Origin: Microbacteriaceae bacterium
GTDB taxonomy: Bacteria; Actinomycetota; Actinomycetes; Actinomycetales; Microbacteriaceae
Length of the DNA: 5,579 bases
Assembly: GCA_025464125.1 (NCBI GenBank)
Contig: JAODLU010000222.1
Coordinates: forward strand, 1-5,579
Reading direction: 5' to 3'
In this document: positions 5,141-5,579 of the stretch, piece after piece
Numbering within the stretch: the first letter of the stretch is position 1
How the letters are laid out: every line of letters starts with the position of its first letter
The notes under the pieces: generated by a model
Told to the model about the DNA's origin: nothing
Seen by the model: only the letters and a program-made list of their open reading frames with translations
Databases searched by the model: none
Translations under genes and position numbers: made by a program

Positions 5141-5579
5141 ATGGCATTTGACGTAGACAAATACACGGCGACCTCGGTCAACGTGAACTGGGATGACCTC
5201 GACCTCGAGCGTTTTCGCGAACACCCGCTGCCAGAGGGCTCGCTGCGCACCCTGCGCTACATGACGGATGTCGAGTACCACACGGTCTGCTACACCCGCG
5301 ACCTGCTCACCACCCCCTCCCACAAGGAGGCGGACATGAGCGCGTTCATGACGATGTGGAACCGCGAAGAGTTCTGGCATGGAGAGGCACTTGCGACAGT
5401 CCTCGGCATGCACGGCATCACCGTCGACTTCGACGAGCTGAAGGCCAACCGGATGAAGCTCGGCTGGAAGGACCGCCTCGACCCGATCAAGCAGTCCATC
5501 GCCGGCAAGCTCGTCGGCAATGACTTCGTCGCAGTGCACATGGCGTGGGGTGCGGCCAACGAGTGGTCGGCGATCACCG
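5141..5579 (+). CDS. Ferritin-like, probable di-iron protein, N-terminal part (runs off the right edge)
   Basis: The frame is open from the ATG to the window end, giving 146 residues; the family length suggested by its paralogue is about 270. The ferritin-like pattern is visible: helix 1 carries E45 (TDVEYH), helix 2 carries REEFWH with ExxH ligands E77 and H80, 32 residues after E45, and helix 3 carries NEW with E141. The fourth helix, expected to supply a second ExxH, lies outside the window. Soluble enzymes with this fold (acyl-ACP desaturases, aldehyde-deformylating oxygenase, ribonucleotide reductase R2, among others) use an O2-activating di-iron centre. It is paralogous to the protein at 2028-2846, which has lost these ligands. 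Placement directly after a fatty acyl-CoA reductase suggests a lipid chain or a lipid-derived aldehyde or alcohol as substrate. I do not recognise a characterised member, so the reaction is unassigned; iron storage is unlikely from the context. Confidence 0.82.
   Translation, partial: MAFDVDKYTATSVNVNWDDLDLERFREHPLPEGSLRTLRYMTDVEYHTVCYTRDLLTTPSHKEADMSAFMTMWNREEFWHGEALATVLGMHGITVDFDELKANRMKLGWKDRLDPIKQSIAGKLVGNDFVAVHMAWGAANEWSAIT

Noticed and set aside
5131..5141. Terminator between FAR-HAD and the second ferritin-like gene
   Set aside because: The gap is only 9 nt, with no inverted repeat or T-run; the two genes are most likely co-transcribed.
5012..5539. Minus-strand open frame (175 codons) near the right end
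   Set aside because: It overlaps the end of FAR-HAD and the ferritin-like gene, whose alignment to the upstream paralogue shows that the plus strand is coding.

Overview
The window looks like chromosomal DNA from a high-GC, Gram-positive actinobacterium. The evidence is high G+C with G/C-rich third codon positions, a GTG start, ATGA/GTGA overlaps between genes, and the family make-up of the proteins. Microbacteriaceae is my best guess, but this is inference without any database search. Coding density is almost complete: the only non-coding stretch of any size is a 74-bp divergent intergenic region at 1954-2027. I see no tRNA, rRNA, CRISPR array, insertion sequence or convincing terminator.

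Layout: two operons diverge from 1954-2027. The minus-strand operon (1953 down to 1) holds a short-chain dehydrogenase (SDR), then a PlsC-type lysophospholipid acyltransferase, then the N-terminal 140 residues of an FAD-linked alkyldihydroxyacetonephosphate synthase (AGPS) homologue that runs off the left edge. Both junctions are 4-nt start/stop overlaps. The plus-strand operon (2028 to 5579) holds a 272-aa degenerate ferritin-like protein, a 762-aa fusion of a fatty acyl-CoA reductase (FAR) to a HAD-IB phosphatase-like domain, and the first 146 residues of a second ferritin-like protein that keeps the visible di-iron ligands and runs off the right edge.

Taken together the genes match most of the steps of ether-lipid synthesis. 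FAR would supply fatty alcohol, AGPS would swap it for the acyl chain of acyl-DHAP, an SDR would reduce alkyl-DHAP (as the SDR PexRAP/DHRS7B does in animals), and PlsC would acylate sn-2. The two ferritin-like proteins have no assigned place in that scheme. The most interesting hypothesis is that the intact one, perhaps with its metal-site-degenerate paralogue as partner, is an O2-dependent di-iron enzyme acting on the alkyl chain, for example forming the vinyl ether of plasmalogens. This would be unrelated to the known CarF/PEDS1 desaturase. Alternatives are aldehyde or alcohol oxidation, or wax-type products. The pathway assignment is inference from gene content; the family calls for FAR, PlsC, SDR and AGPS rest on visible motifs.
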